A stretch of 64,000 nt of DNA from positions 6,262,001 through 6,326,000 of the forward strand of contig CM121342.1 of the NCBI GenBank assembly GCA_051530055.1. The letters run 5' to 3'. Positions 46,980 through 57,041 of this stretch are shown here, one piece after another (the first letter of the stretch is position 1; every line of letters starts with the position of its first letter). Made by a program: the position numbers and the translations under genes. The notes under the pieces are model-generated. The model saw only the letters and a list, made by a program, of their open reading frames with translations, searched no databases and had not been told where the DNA came from. The stretch is from Neoechinorhynchus agilis. Taxonomy: Eukaryota > Acanthocephala.

Positions 46980-47254
46980 CTAAATGGAATGATTACTAAG
47001 ATCCATTTTAGCAAATAGTTTATCTTCTTGAACAAGTTCACTGATTGTTGAAAACCACAATATCTGAAACTAAGAGGATTAAATTGACGATAGAAGATGT
47101 TATACATATAGTTTTAGCTTTTATTTTTAAAGCAATTTCGGATTAACATTTAAGGAAATAAATCTGATTGTACGTTGGCGAATCCTGTCCCCGGTTTGAG
47201 AAATATTTCACAAGGTTTTTCCTGCTCTGGATGTAGCTCAGATCCGCGAGTTTG

Positions 47255-47540
47255 CTAATACCCGAAGTGTGGGGGATCCGCACACACCTCCTTCGGTTTG
47301 TTGCCGACTAATTTGTTCGTCATGCTACGCAGCCGGATGTGAATGGCCTCAAGAATCAGTCTTCTTCTAAGATCCGGTTCGCTGGCTATGAATCTCGCCT
47401 TTTCAAAATCCACCTTGTGCTGGATTGTTTGCTGGTGGTTCGAGATTGCTGAGGATTTGTCGAAAGTCCTGCAAGCCTGTTTATGCTGCGAGATCCGTTT
47501 TTTTAATCGCTTGCATGGTTTGTCCAATTGAGGACTCTAC
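47255..47540 (-). mobile_element. Fossil fragment of a Penelope-like retroelement (GIY-YIG-type C-terminal domain)
   Basis: About 90 codons on the minus strand resemble the carboxyl end of Penelope-like elements, where a GIY-YIG nuclease follows the reverse transcriptase: KKRISQHKQACRTF, SAISNHQQTIQHKVDFEKA, RRRLILEAIHIR. The G+C content is higher than in neighbouring DNA. No reverse transcriptase part was seen. It is a short, old remnant. Confidence 0.6.
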
Positions 47541-47701
47541 GGAAAAATAATTCGATCAGTATTCAATTTATATTAGATTGCCGTTAGGATTTTACAACCA
47601 TTGAGGGCTTAAAAGGACGTTTATTTGCCTGTTTATTTTGCATAAAACTTAAAATCATCAAAAAGAGTCTACAAACATTCACATCACCTCTCTGGATCAC
47701 T

Positions 47702-47860
47702 CTACTGCCGTCCTTGTGTAATGGTCGAAAGCAACCGATGCCGCATTGCCTGTTGTACGAGCATCCAGTTACCAGCAGTTAAAGCTGGATCAAGTGCGCG
47801 ACGGGATGGATTGCGAGTGAGAAGGCTATTGGACCCAAGGGATCCTATTGTTGAACTCAT
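47702..47860 (-). CDS. Possible short coding exon or small protein (52 aa), unknown
   Basis: ATG 47860 to TAG 47702 on the minus strand. The sequence has balanced composition (MSSTIGSLGSNSLLTRNPSR, LTAGNWMLVQQAMRHRLLS), unusual for chance AT-rich DNA. It lies in a G+C-richer patch between two retroelement fragments, so it could be part of another old element. No family recognised. Confidence 0.25.
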   Translation of the reverse strand: MSSTIGSLGSNSLLTRNPSRRALDPALTAGNWMLVQQAMRHRLLSTITQGRQ

Positions 47861-48584
47861 CTTTCTGACCACAGAACGTGGTTTTTAAACTGCTTTTCCG
47901 CGATACTTTTATTCAAATTTTCTGCTTTTAAGCGGCGCAGAGTTCCAATTGCAATGGGACGAATCTCACCTTCCCTTTTCGCGAGGGCACACAACGATAC
48001 GCCGAAAAAATAGCTCAATTGCTTTTGGAATCAATTTTCCCCCTGCAATTGGTCCGCAAAATAGGTCAATGCATCTAAATTCTCATCGTTATCGCCAACA
48101 TCCCTCAGACAAAAGACAGTTCGAGTGTAAATTGTAATTTGCAAATTAGTGCACAAATAAACAATTACAAAGCAAGAAATCAAGGACACGCAAATGGGAT
48201 AGATTGTAATTGTTCACCGCAAGTGACCGATTTCTGGCATATACAAGCATTTCCTCGAAAACCAATCCACTTGATAGAAGCGCACCAATCGATCGAAAGC
48301 TGAGGTTAAACATTGTTTAGTTCTCTCTCTCAAATTCATTTTTGTGTTCCAGCACAAAAAATAATCAATTAACTTCAGATCATTTGTAAGCAGATTAGAA
48401 AATTACTAAATTTCATTTTTTGCAAAAATTTCATTTAAAATGCCGACTTGATATTTTTAACGATAACGTAATACTAACGTTTCGCACACTTGAATCTAAT
48501 CTCTTTGCGCTACTTAACTTTATTACATTTAAAAGCAGCAGAAATTAAAAAAAAATTTAAGAAACGAGATTTTTTTATTATAAG

Positions 48585-48704
48585 AAATTTAATCGTCCCC
48601 CGGACGCTGACCGCATTTCCTCGTTGGATTGCGAGGCTTATTCTTTGGATCAGGAAAATCCTCTCGCGTCGCTCCCTGTTTGTGCTGCAAGTCGTCGTCA
48701 TCAA
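48585..48704 (-). mobile_element. Fossil fragment of a retroelement-associated domain
   Basis: The minus strand reads FLIQRISLAIQRGNAVSV, the hallmark end of a nuclease-like domain that I know from many invertebrate retroelement-derived proteins. The longer fragment at 57042-57374 is from the same family. Only this short end remains. Confidence 0.5.
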
Positions 48705-49359
48705 CTTACTACAAGACTTATTGAAGCTTTTTAAGAATAATCCATGGTTATTATTGATTTCAGTTTCAATTAGCGATGTTTGATTCAGAAATAGATTGTT
48801 GAAAATTTTCGACTTGTGGATGGATTTGACTGATCTCTTTACGTATATCTGGAAGAATTGTGACTTATAGGAAAGGAAAACCGATTGGTCCTTGTGGTTA
48901 ACAAATTAATGTATTTTACTTGAATGATTTCAGTGAAGTGCTCTTAATTGAGTTCTTGGTTTATTTGCGTATCGTCTTATTTGTGTTTTATTTCTAAATC
49001 TGTTTTTGAAAACGTTTTTCTTGGATTCGACTGAAATGTTGAAGATTTTGTACGGGCGGGCACTGTGATCACCACACATCTCCAAATCGAGTCATCCCGA
49101 AGGATTTTCTCTCTCGATGGTTTCTTAAATTAATTATCAAAAGAAAATCCATCGGAATGATTGATTTAGAGATGTGTTATGATTATAATCCGCCCCGGAT
49201 TGAAAATATTCCATGTGAGATATTTTCTATCCTAGGGATTATGGTCACCACACATCTCCAAATCGAGTCATCCCGAAGGATTTTCTCTCTCTTCATAAGA
49301 TTATAAATCGGAGTTATAAAATTTTATGCCATCTAATATTTTTTTTATTCTAATCTTAG
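48705..49359. other. 5' flank of the RTCA gene
   Basis: Contains a foldback element and a second half-copy (listed). A T-rich run ending TAATCTTAG stands directly before the RTCA ATG at 49360. Confidence 0.5.
49053..49196. mobile_element. Foldback element upstream of RTCA
   Basis: Left arm 49053-49110 (GGGCGGGCACTGTGATCACC and on) and right arm 49142-49196 pair imperfectly over about 55 bp; the shared core is CACACATCTCCAAATC / GATTTAGAGATGTGT. A half copy follows at 49238-49292 (GGTCACCACACATCTCCAAA). Confidence 0.7.
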
Positions 49360-52300
49360 ATGAATGAACGGATGAGGGTGATAGATGGCTCTCAAATGGA
49401 GAGCGGTGGACAGATTTTAAGGATGAGTGCAGTTTTCAGCTGCCTTTTGCGAATTCCATTAAAAATATATAATATTCGTAAAAAACGATCAAAACCTGGT
49501 CTAATGGCGCAGCATCTCGCTGGGCTCGAACTTATTGCTCAAATGTCTAACTGTGACCTTATAAACGCATCACTCGGTTCGATGATGATTCAGATCGTCC
49601 CGAGAGATGGATCTAGTGAACGGGGTGGTGATTTTGCTAAAAACACTCACACCGCTGGATCGGTTGGACTTTTATGCGTGGCGGATGGAGATGTTGACGG
49701 CTTATCTTGAAAATCTATTCTAATCTTTTCTTATCGCAGATACTTATTTCGTATTTTTTGCCGGTATGTTAGATGTTTTGGTTTTCGTCCAATAGAAAAC
49801 GTTTTGTTTGAAGACGTTTTCTATTGGACGGAGACCAAAACAACAAATTCGTAAAATATTTCACGATATTTAATGATCAATTTAAAAATTTGTTGTTTTG
49901 GTTTTCGTCCAATAAAAGGCGTTTTGTTCGAAGACGTTTTCTATTGGACGGAGACCGAAACAACAAATTCGTAAATTATTTTATCATGGTATTTAATGAT
50001 CAATTTAAAAATTTGTTGTTTTGGTTTTCGTCCAATAAAAGGCGTTTTGTTCGAAGACGTTTTCTATTGGACGGAACAAACAACAAGTAAAATTTTATCA
50101 TGGTATTTAATGATCAATTTACAAATTTATTGTTTTGGTTTTCGTCCAATAGAAAGCGTTTTGTTTGAAGACGTTTTCTATTGGACGGAGACAAAAGCAA
50201 CAAATTCGTAAAATATTTCACGATATTTAATGATCAATTTAAAAATTTGTTGTTTTGGTTTTGGTCCAATAAAAGGCGTTTTGTTTGAAGACGTTTTCTA
50301 TTGGACGGAGACCGAAACAACAAATTCGTAAATTATTTTATCATGATGTTTAATGATCAATTTAAAAATTTATTGTTTTTGTCTTCGTCCAATAGAAAAC
50401 GTTTTATGTGAAGAACTTTGCCTCTGAATAAAGCATTTTAAGTGATGATGAATCCGACGAAGCTCAAACCATTTTTAAACTTTATCGGACGAATACTAAA
50501 ATGGCATTTTTTTTCAAATTGGACATTCTTGGATATTAATTCGTCTCTCTCTCGTCTACATTTCATCATTCTAAATGATATTTGAATCCTTTCAAGTTCT
50601 AAAAATTCAATATATTAATTTCTATAAGGTTTAGACATCTTTATCATTCGTCTCTATTCGCACCGTTTACTTCAATCTGTTGTACCCTATGCGTTATTGG
50701 GATGCCAAAGGCCTGTATCTCTTCACCTTGTTGGTGGCACAAACGCCGCCTATGCTCCACATATTGATTGGCTCCAAAACGTACTCTTCTATAACCTCAA
50801 AATGTTTTACAACGCTACAATTAATTTCAATATCTTGAACCGAGGCTGCTTTCCACAAGGAGGAGGACGCGTACAAGTGGATATTATGCCAATTATAGGA
50901 AGACCATTGCAGCCAATCAGCGTCGGGATTGTGGGGAATGAGATTAGAAATGTTGTTGTTCAATCGTGGGGATGCGGTCGAGTACCTCCTCAGCTTGTAA
51001 GAAGACTAGTAGATGCTTGCAAGAAGGAACTGGTTCAAGAAGGAGTGGTTAGAACTAATGAAATCGAGTCCAGTTGGACTAAAGACACAAAACATATTCC
51101 GTCTTCTGGTTGTGGAGCAATTGTATACGCTGACAATACTCTAGGCCACAGATTTGGTGTTGATCTACTTTTATAGGAGAAGTCGTGAAAAGTTGTTTAT
51201 TTTATGTGAAAATTTTCGATAATTTCATTCGGAATTTGTTTAGACATCCTTTTTTTCTCCTATCAAATAAAATTGTTGACATTTTTGATCTACTTTTATA
51301 GGAGAAGTCATGAAAAGTTCTTTATTTTATGTGAAAATTTTCGATAATTTCATTCGGAATTTGTTTAGACATCCCTTTTTTTCTCCTATCAAATAAAATT
51401 GTTAACATTTTTGATCTACTTTTATAGGAGAAGTCGTGAAAGGTTGTTTATTTTATGTGAAAATTTTCGATAATTTCATTCGAAATTTGTTTAGACATCC
51501 TTTTTTTCTCCTATCAAATAAAATTGTTAACATTTTTGATCTACTTTTATAGGAGAAGTGAAAAGTTATTTATTTTATGTGAAAATTTTCGATAATTTCA
51601 TTCGAAATTTGTTTAGACATCTTTTTTTTCTCCTATCAAATAAAATTGTTGACATTTTTGATCTACTTTTGTAGAAGTGAAAAGTTGTTTATTTTATGTG
51701 AAAATTTTCGATAATTTCATTCGAAATTTGTTTAGACATCCTTTTTTTCTCCTATCAAATAAAATTGTTAACATTTTTGATCTACTTTTATAGGAGAAGT
51801 GAAAAGTTATTTATTTTATGTGAAAATTTTCGATAATTTCATTCGAAATTTGTTTAGACATCTTTTTTTCTCCTATCAAATAAAATTGTTGACATTTTTG
51901 ATCTACTTTTATAGGAGAAGTCTGAAAAGTTGTTTATTTTATGTGAAAATTTTCGATAATTTCATTCGAAATTTGTTTAGACATCCCTTTTTTTCTCCTA
52001 TCAAATAAAATTGTTGACATTTTTGATCTACTTTTATAGGAGAAGTTGAAAAGTTCTTTATTTTATGTGAAAATTTTCGATAATTTCATTCGAAATTTGT
52101 TTAGACATCCCTTTTTTCTCCTATCAAATAAAATTGTTAACATTTTTGATCTACTTTTGTAGAAGTGAATAGTCGTTCATTTTATGTGAAAATTTTCGAT
52201 AATTTCATTCGAAATTTGTTTAGACATCTTTTTTTCTCCTATCAAATAAAATTGTTGACATTTTTGATCTACTTTTATAGGAGAAGTGAAAAGTTATTTA

Positions 52301-52717
52301 TTTTATGTGAAAATTTTCGATAATTTCATTCGAAATTTGTTTAGACATCCCTTTTTTTGTCCTACCAAATAAAATTGTTAACATTTAAACTTTTAAATTT
52401 TTGTGACTTGTGCTACACACAGAGACGCATCGTTAGAACGAGCTGGCAATACAATGGCACGAGCATTTAAGGAATGTGCGATTACTGGAGTTGATAGGAA
52501 CCTAGAGGATAATCTTATTGTTTTTATGGCTCTAGCGGATGGAATATCAGAAATGACTTGTTGTGCTAATCCGACCCTCCATACATTGACTGCTATTTAC
52601 GTTGCTGAGGAACTCACGGGTGCGAAATTCGATTTACGCCCAGTCAACACGGATTCACAGAATTCCGAATTGTGCAAAATCGTCTGTTGCGGAAGTGGAT
52701 TTATGAACCGGATTTGA
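49360..52717 (+). CDS. RTCA: RNA 3'-terminal phosphate cyclase (RTCA), three main exons
   Basis: Exons: 49360-49677, about 50673-51156, 52425-52717; together 364 aa, against 366 in human RTCA. The enzyme converts RNA 3'-phosphate to 2',3'-cyclic phosphate through a covalent His-AMP. Visible family signatures: IDGSQMESGGQILRMS, RSKPGLMAQHLAGLE, HTAGSVGLL, LHLVGGTNAAYAPHIDW, NRGCFPQGGG, LIVFMALADG and PTLHTLTAIYVAEE, the last holding the catalytic histidine. Exon 2 to 3 joins canonically and in phase (TTTG|GTGTTG ... CAGAG|ACG). For exon 1 to 2 the donor GC|GTGGCG is fine, but no AG lies at the expected acceptor. Both introns are filled by different tandem arrays. An acceptor (TAATCTTAG) immediately precedes the ATG. 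AATAAA follows at 53151. Confidence 0.88.
49770..50415. repeat. SatH tandem array inside RTCA intron 1 (about 120 bp unit, 5-6 copies)
   Basis: GGTTTTCGTCCAATA recurs near 49781, 49901, 50024, 50138, 50258 (with one change) and 50381. Each unit contains a hairpin, GTCCAATAGAAAACGT facing ACGTTTTCTATTGGAC across about 11 nt. In several copies only one arm has mutated. The rest of the unit is TTTAATGATCAATTTAAAAA. Confidence 0.93.
51162..52386. repeat. SatI tandem array filling RTCA intron 2 (about 122 bp unit, 10 copies)
   Basis: GATCTACTTTTATAGGAG starts near 51162, 51287, 51411, 51538, 51659, 51778, 51899, 52024, 52147 and 52267. Within each unit ATAGGAGAA and TTCTCCTAT are inverted repeats about 90 bp apart. 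The first unit starts 5 nt after the exon 2 donor. The last ends about 40 nt before exon 3. Confidence 0.95.
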
Positions 52718-53377
52718 AGTATATTGCTGTCTGGCGTTTTTTTGAGATAAGAATTATCAAGTGGAGATTACCAATGAAACCGTGTTAGTCTTCTTTGGTT
52801 AATGGAAAAATTGTCTTGAGCGATTTTTTCTTAAAATGCGCCTCAAATTATCAACAATGTCCTAAATTTGCCACTTTCTACATTCACTTTGTTAACTATG
52901 AAGTGTTAGAGATTCTGTCGCAAAAATTATGAACTGTTACTGTTTGTCAGACTGTTTTTTTAATGAGTTTTGAACCAATCTTAAGGTGATTTAAAATTTT
53001 ATCCAGAACTTTAAAAGGTTAACGAGCTTTTTATAGTCGAGATAGCTCATCATTGAATTAAGTGTATTTAAATAATATTTTTTTTATTCTATTACACACT
53101 TAATTTAAAAAAAATTCTCTCTTTTTTTATTTCTGTGGAATTGAGATACGAATAAAATAAATGTGAGAAATAACCGGTCAATTATTTGGCGACGCGCATC
53201 TTCACTGATTTATGAGCAATTTGAAATTTTGTGTTCTCATCGAGGTGGGTTTTAGACATTTAAAATAAAAATCAGCATGATTTTATTAATACTCACCGGG
53301 GATTTTTAATAGTAAGATTAAAAATATTGTCTTTTACGTGTTTACAGTAGTAAAAAATGAATAATTCTTTAAATTAG
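52718..53377. other. 3' flanks of RTCA and the PGK-like gene
   Basis: RTCA poly(A) signal AATAAA at 53151-53156. Otherwise I see nothing in it. Confidence 0.5.
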
Positions 53378-54877
53378 CTATTCAACATCCTCAACGTCAA
53401 GAAACGATGAGCGGTCTATTTTTTCCCCGGCATCATCGTTACTTTGATATAAAGAAGATCTTCTTAGACTAGTTTCAAAATTTTCACTTATTTCACTAAT
53501 TCTCGCCGAAATGCGTTTTGAATAAGAAAATCTTTGAGACTCATGAACTTCAGTGACGGGTTGAGGTGTTTCTATTGATTCCCTGATGGATTCCATCAAT
53601 ACTGACGATATTTTCGATTGTCTTTCCTCAAGCGATGTCGTCCATAATTCGTATTGACCTGCAAAAAACATAGGACTGCTCAAACACATCATCCCTGGTA
53701 ATGATTGTCCTACTAATAATTTTAAAGCGGATAATCCAGCGGTGCTGATCATCGAAAAGGTTAGTTTTTCACTAAGGCGAACTGCGGATGTCATTGTATG
53801 ACCTCCTGCGAGAACAGTAAACACTCCTTGACTCGTTGCAAGACTTAAATTCATTAAGATCTGTTTTGTAGATTCAGAGAACTTTTCTGTTTCGAAAACA
53901 CCGACCGGTCCATTCCAAAAGACAGTTTTCGCTCTTTTAATCGCATTTTCCACGGTTGCAACAAACATTGGACCAACATCCATGGCTGCAAATCCATCAC
54001 TGACTCCATTTCGTACGTCTTCCACGATTATATCTTCCCGTTCAATTCTCATATTAAGACATACGAGATCTCTAGGAAGATAAATAGGAATATTCTTCTC
54101 CTTTGCTTTTTTTAATATCGTGATAACTTCCTTCTCTCCTTCTGGGTCATATAATGTCTGCTCGATCTTTGTCTTTAGCAAAACATGAAGAAAAGGCATA
54201 GCTAAAGCACCACCGATCGCAAGTTCGTCAACGTAATCTAGTAAATCAGACATCAAATTTAATTTCTCAAACTTCACTCCTCCAATAATTGCCAAAAATG
54301 GTCTTTTGGGAGCATTTCTGAGTGATCTAAAATCTCCCAATTCCTTTTCCATCAATAATCCCATCACGTTTAAAAGTGCACCAACTCCCACGACTGAACT
54401 ATGCTCTTTGTGTACCACACTAAAAGCATCGTTAACAAATATATCACAAAGATTCGTTAATTTAGAACGAAAATCCGCAACTGTTTCACCATCTTCAGTC
54501 TCTTCCTTAAAAAATCTTATATTATCCAGAACAACTATTTCTCCAGTTCTATAGGCAGTCAAAGTGTCCGTTATGCAATTCCAATCGATACTATCAATGA
54601 ATCTTACACGCTTATGGATCTTTTTTGAAAGCAATTCAGCGGCGTATAAAAGGCTTAATCTGTCGTCTTTACCTTCAGGATTACCCATGTGACTCACGAT
54701 AACTATATATTTTGGTTTGGTTGCCGATATGAGGTTAATTGTTGGCAAAATCTGATCTATCCTAGCTTCAAGCGTCGCACCCGACTGATCATTCAAATCT
54801 ACTCGAACCATAACTCGTGCTTCTTTAAGATCTAAGTTCCTTACACTAAATGCCTCGAACATTAAACCACTGCTCAT
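53378..54877 (-). CDS. Phosphoglycerate kinase-like protein, probably a pseudoenzyme, with C-terminal tail (499 aa)
   Basis: Single exon from ATG 54877; acceptor-like TTTTCGCAG lies 16 nt upstream. The first 410 or so residues follow PGK throughout: VRVDLND (24-30), VSHMGNPEG (61-69), VVLDNIRFFKEE, FVNDAFSVVHKEHSSVVG, KRPFLAIIGGVKF, FWNGPVGVFETEKF, STAGLSALKLL. Several family-invariant features are changed: the Arg of SHLGRP is Asn, the HRAHSS Arg is Lys, the lysine spacing after GGAK is shortened, the nucleotide-binding GGGDT is AGGHT, and the STGGGA loop is STAGLS. PGK transfers phosphate between 1,3-bisphosphoglycerate and ADP. These losses at both substrate sites make normal activity unlikely. 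About 85 extra residues, Ser/Glu/Arg-rich, end the protein (SYSKRISARISEISENFE). Intronless state fits a retrocopy that took on another role (inference). Confidence 0.9.
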   Translation of the reverse strand: MSSGLMFEAFSVRNLDLKEARVMVRVDLNDQSGATLEARIDQILPTINLISATKPKYIVIVSHMGNPEGKDDRLSLLYAAELLSKKIHKRVRFIDSIDWNCITDTLTAYRTGEIVVLDNIRFFKEETEDGETVADFRSKLTNLCDIFVNDAFSVVHKEHSSVVGVGALLNVMGLLMEKELGDFRSLRNAPKRPFLAIIGGVKFEKLNLMSDLLDYVDELAIGGALAMPFLHVLLKTKIEQTLYDPEGEKEVITILKKAKEKNIPIYLPRDLVCLNMRIEREDIIVEDVRNGVSDGFAAMDVGPMFVATVENAIKRAKTVFWNGPVGVFETEKFSESTKQILMNLSLATSQGVFTVLAGGHTMTSAVRLSEKLTFSMISTAGLSALKLLVGQSLPGMMCLSSPMFFAGQYELWTTSLEERQSKISSVLMESIRESIETPQPVTEVHESQRFSYSKRISARISEISENFETSLRRSSLYQSNDDAGEKIDRSSFLDVEDVE

Positions 54878-55263
54878 GATCTTATGAACAAGTCTGCGAA
54901 AATATTTTGAAAAATGTAAGAATTTTTCATTTGTATCTATGACGATAACCCGTTATCCACAAAATTCTAAATGTTCAATCGCCTTCAAATACGGATTTTT
55001 TCCTGAACATTTTAAGGTGCTTTCATTTCTCTTACAATTTTATACCTTAAAATCTGAGCGCTTTTTTCTTCGCTTCCACAGGGATCACCTCTTTCGCCCA
55101 TTTTATTCTGCCACTCAATTTATCGTGAGGAATTGTAAAGTGTATGCTGATTATTTATCAGCAGTGATTAAAGAAACTAATTATCTTAGAAGCAAGAGCG
55201 AAACTAGTGGCCTTGCTGAGGTTTTTTCAATCAATATCTTCCACAAATGGGTCTTTCTTTGAA
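54878..55263. other. 5' flank of PGK-like gene; weak plus-strand ORF
   Basis: A 107-codon plus-strand ORF (ATG 54939 to 55262) is divergent from the PGK-like gene, without a recognisable domain, ending just where SatJ starts. I do not call it a gene. Confidence 0.3.
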
Positions 55264-56205
55264 CCACAAGAAGACCAAATTTTTAATCAAATCTAAATCT
55301 ACTCTTCCAGATTTATTTTCGAACGAAAAATGGGTGTTTTATTTCTTACTTCAAATTTTCGACGCCTTGCGTCTGCCCTCCTCTGATTCCTTTTCAGATA
55401 ACCGAAGAAAAGCTTCCTGACGAAAACAAGACCAAATTTTTAATCAAATCTAAATCTACTCTTCCAGATTTATTATCGAACGAAAAATGGGTGTTTTATT
55501 TCTTACTTCAAATTTTCGACGCCTTGCGTCTGCCCTCCTCTGATTCCTTTTCAGATAACCGAAGAAAAGCTTCCTGACGAAAACAAGACCAAATTTTTAA
55601 TCAAATCTAAATCTACTCTTCCAGATTTATTATCGAACGAAAAATGGGTGTTTTACTTACTTCAAATTTTCGACGCCTTGCGTCTGCCCTCCTCTGATTC
55701 CTTTTCAGATAACCGAAGAAAAGCTTCCTGACGAAAACAAGACCAAATTTTTAATCAAATCTAAATCTACTCTTCCAGATTTATTATCGAACGAAAAATG
55801 GGTGTTTTATTTCTTACTTCAAATTTTCGACGCCTTGCGTCTGCCCTCCTCTGATTCCTTTTCAGATAACCGAAGAAAAGCTTCCTGACGAAAACAAGAC
55901 CAAATTTTTAATCAAATCTAAATCTACTCTTCCAGATTTATTATCGAACGAAAAATGGGTGTTTTATTTCTTACTTCAAATTTTCGACGCCTTGCGTCTG
56001 CCCTCCTCTGATTCCTTTTCAGATAACCGAAGAAAAGCTTCCTGACGAAAACAAGACCAAATTTTTAATCAAATCTAAATCTACTCTTCCAGATTTATTA
56101 TCGAACGAAAAATGGGTGTTTTATTTCTTACTTCAAATTTTCGACGCCTTGCGTCTGCCCTCCTCTGATTCCTTTTCAGATAACCGAAGAAAAGCTTCCT
56201 GACGA
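55264..56205. repeat. SatJ tandem array (157 bp unit, 6 copies)
   Basis: AGACCAAATTTTTAATCAAA recurs near 55271, 55428, 55586, 55739, 55896 and 56053. Copies are nearly identical. The unit includes CCAGATTTATTATCGAACG, the arm of the foldback family at 34008-34104. Confidence 0.95.
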
Positions 56206-56320
56206 AGACGCAAGCCGTCGAAAATTTGAAGTAAGAAATAAAAAAACACCCATTTTTCGTTCGATAATAAATCTGGAATAAAACATGAGGATGTTGGGAA
56301 AAGAGGCTTTCCATAATATT
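56206..56320. repeat. Inverted half-unit capping SatJ
   Basis: Reverse complement of the SatJ segment with the arm (CGTTCGATAATAAATCTGG), continuing into AGGATGTTGGGAAAAGAGGC. This is the flank also found, in the other orientation, at 33970-34010. Together with the last SatJ unit it forms a long palindrome. Confidence 0.8.
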
Positions 56321-57041
56321 AAATCTACTCTAGGTAGGAGGCGGATTAGAGAGTATGTGAAAGATTTTTTCAATCTATATTTTTATCCGGTCTACAACAA
56401 GATGGATAATCCTAGGACACACGATTACCGGCAACCTATCTATTACTTCCAACGTAGATAAAATGAAGAAACTATTAAAGATTGCGAGACCAAAGGAGAC
56501 TCCCCATATCGAAAACAATATTCTGCTCCTAGGCACTCACCAGAGCAACGCCGAAAATTCCGCTGCATTTTTCTAGATTTCGTTTCTAAACTTCGGGGCT
56601 ACCTCTGCTGACTGAGTCACGAAGTCATTAAAATGGACAAGGCTTAATGTTTGAGCGAAAATTAATTTCCGTAACTCTTTGCCCATGTCACAGTGCCCGC
56701 TCTCGATTAAATTTTTTATTGCTTCAAATTGTAAAGATGTTCATCATTTTAACTTTTTTTGATAGCGAATTAATTTTCGGCCTTCGCGTAGGCCTTCTTC
56801 AGTATATTATTAAAGTGTTTTATTCACAAATAAAAAAACAATTTTTTATTCGTTTTTGAGTTCGGATTACATCTTGATCTTCCCCTTTATTTCAATATAT
56901 CGAAAACCAATCTGTAGTATTATTACATTTTTTTATATTTGAAATTGTCTTCTTACGGATAATAGTCCGCAGTTTAATTGAAATTTACTATGACGACTCG
57001 GAAAAGCCAGCTTTGAGGTCGCATTAAAACATCAATTTTAA
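56321..57041. other. Intergenic stretch
   Basis: Unique DNA; short ORFs only. No gene supported. Confidence 0.45.

Noticed and set aside
47343-47531. Plus-strand ORF of 62 codons
   Set aside because: Antisense to the Penelope-like fragment.
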